The notes beneath the pieces are model-generated. The model was given only the letters and a program-made list of their open reading frames with translations. It searched no databases and was not told the origin of the DNA. This document shows positions 5,733 to 5,798 of a DNA stretch of 5,798 bases, piece after piece (within the stretch, counting starts at the first letter, position 1; every line of letters starts with the position of its first letter). The translations under genes and the position numbers were made by a program. The stretch covers positions 1-5,798 of the forward strand of contig NZ_CALHGC010000083.1 in the NCBI RefSeq assembly GCF_938029485.1. Reading direction: 5' to 3'. The stretch comes from an uncultured Treponema sp. Lineage in GTDB: Bacteria; Spirochaetota; Spirochaetia; Treponematales; Treponemataceae.

Positions 5733-5798
5733 AACTAAAACTTCATCAGAGTCATAACTTCCATATACTGCTGTTGCTATATAACATGCTCCTTTGCT

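Larger units (their letters stand above)
5685..5798 (-). pseudogene. Fragment of a CFI-box C-terminal domain, entering from outside the window and truncated
   Basis: Read from the right edge on the minus strand, the frame shared with the solute-binding gene gives SKG, then ACYIATAVYGSYDSDEV, then LVLRRFRDVFLMKYQGVI, with no stop. The C-(F/Y)-I-A-T-A-x-Y-G-S start and the LRxFRDxxL element match the first half of the CFI-box C-terminal domain as I remember it. The expected second half, with a glycine and then YY and SP residues, is absent; the frame runs instead into the binding protein's signal peptide. GC content is about 31% by hand count, lower than the genes downstream by eye. It could be the broken end of an upstream gene, a recombination junction, or a true in-frame fusion; the missing upstream sequence decides. 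I call it a remnant because an internal signal peptide would be odd. Confidence 0.6.

Overview
The window reads as one co-directional block on the minus strand, with genes running from high to low coordinates. Gene types, signal peptides with loose lipoboxes (cysteine preceded by M-G, I-G or L-S) and mid-40s GC by eye suggest a spirochaete, most likely a host-associated Treponema. This is inference from gene style; no taxonomic marker gene is present.

In transcription order the window holds: (1) at the right edge, an open reading frame entering from outside that encodes the first half of a CFI-box C-terminal domain and has no stop before the next gene; (2) a lipoprotein solute-binding protein of the ABC sugar type (5684-4359); (3) 21 bases later, a membrane chemoreceptor with a periplasmic dCache-like domain, HAMP and signalling domain (4337-2208); (4) a 117-base gap carrying three successive inverted repeats, one a perfect 21-bp stem that ends one base before the next Shine-Dalgarno; (5) a TRAP transporter TAXI-family binding lipoprotein (2090-1086); (6) a small DUF1850 lipoprotein (1073-570); (7) a 111-base gap with a bulged inverted repeat just upstream of a Shine-Dalgarno; (8) the N-terminal 152 codons of a fused TRAP permease (4TM/12TM type) that starts at TTG and runs off the left edge.

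The genes form two modules. TAXI receptor, DUF1850 and fused permease make a recognisable ion-driven TRAP-TAXI uptake system. The sugar-type binding protein and the chemoreceptor lie close enough to be cotranscribed, and no ABC permease or ATPase is seen with them. This suggests a ligand-capture and chemotaxis pair, or a binding protein that serves a permease encoded elsewhere. Whether the two modules share a transcript is not decided by the sequence.

The least ordinary signals are the CFI-box fragment fused in frame to the start of the binding-protein gene across a T7 tract, and the cluster of hairpins between the chemoreceptor and the TAXI gene. I see no tRNA, rRNA, CRISPR array, transposase or convincing intrinsic terminator for the minus-strand genes. 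No gene-free stretch exceeds 300 bases.
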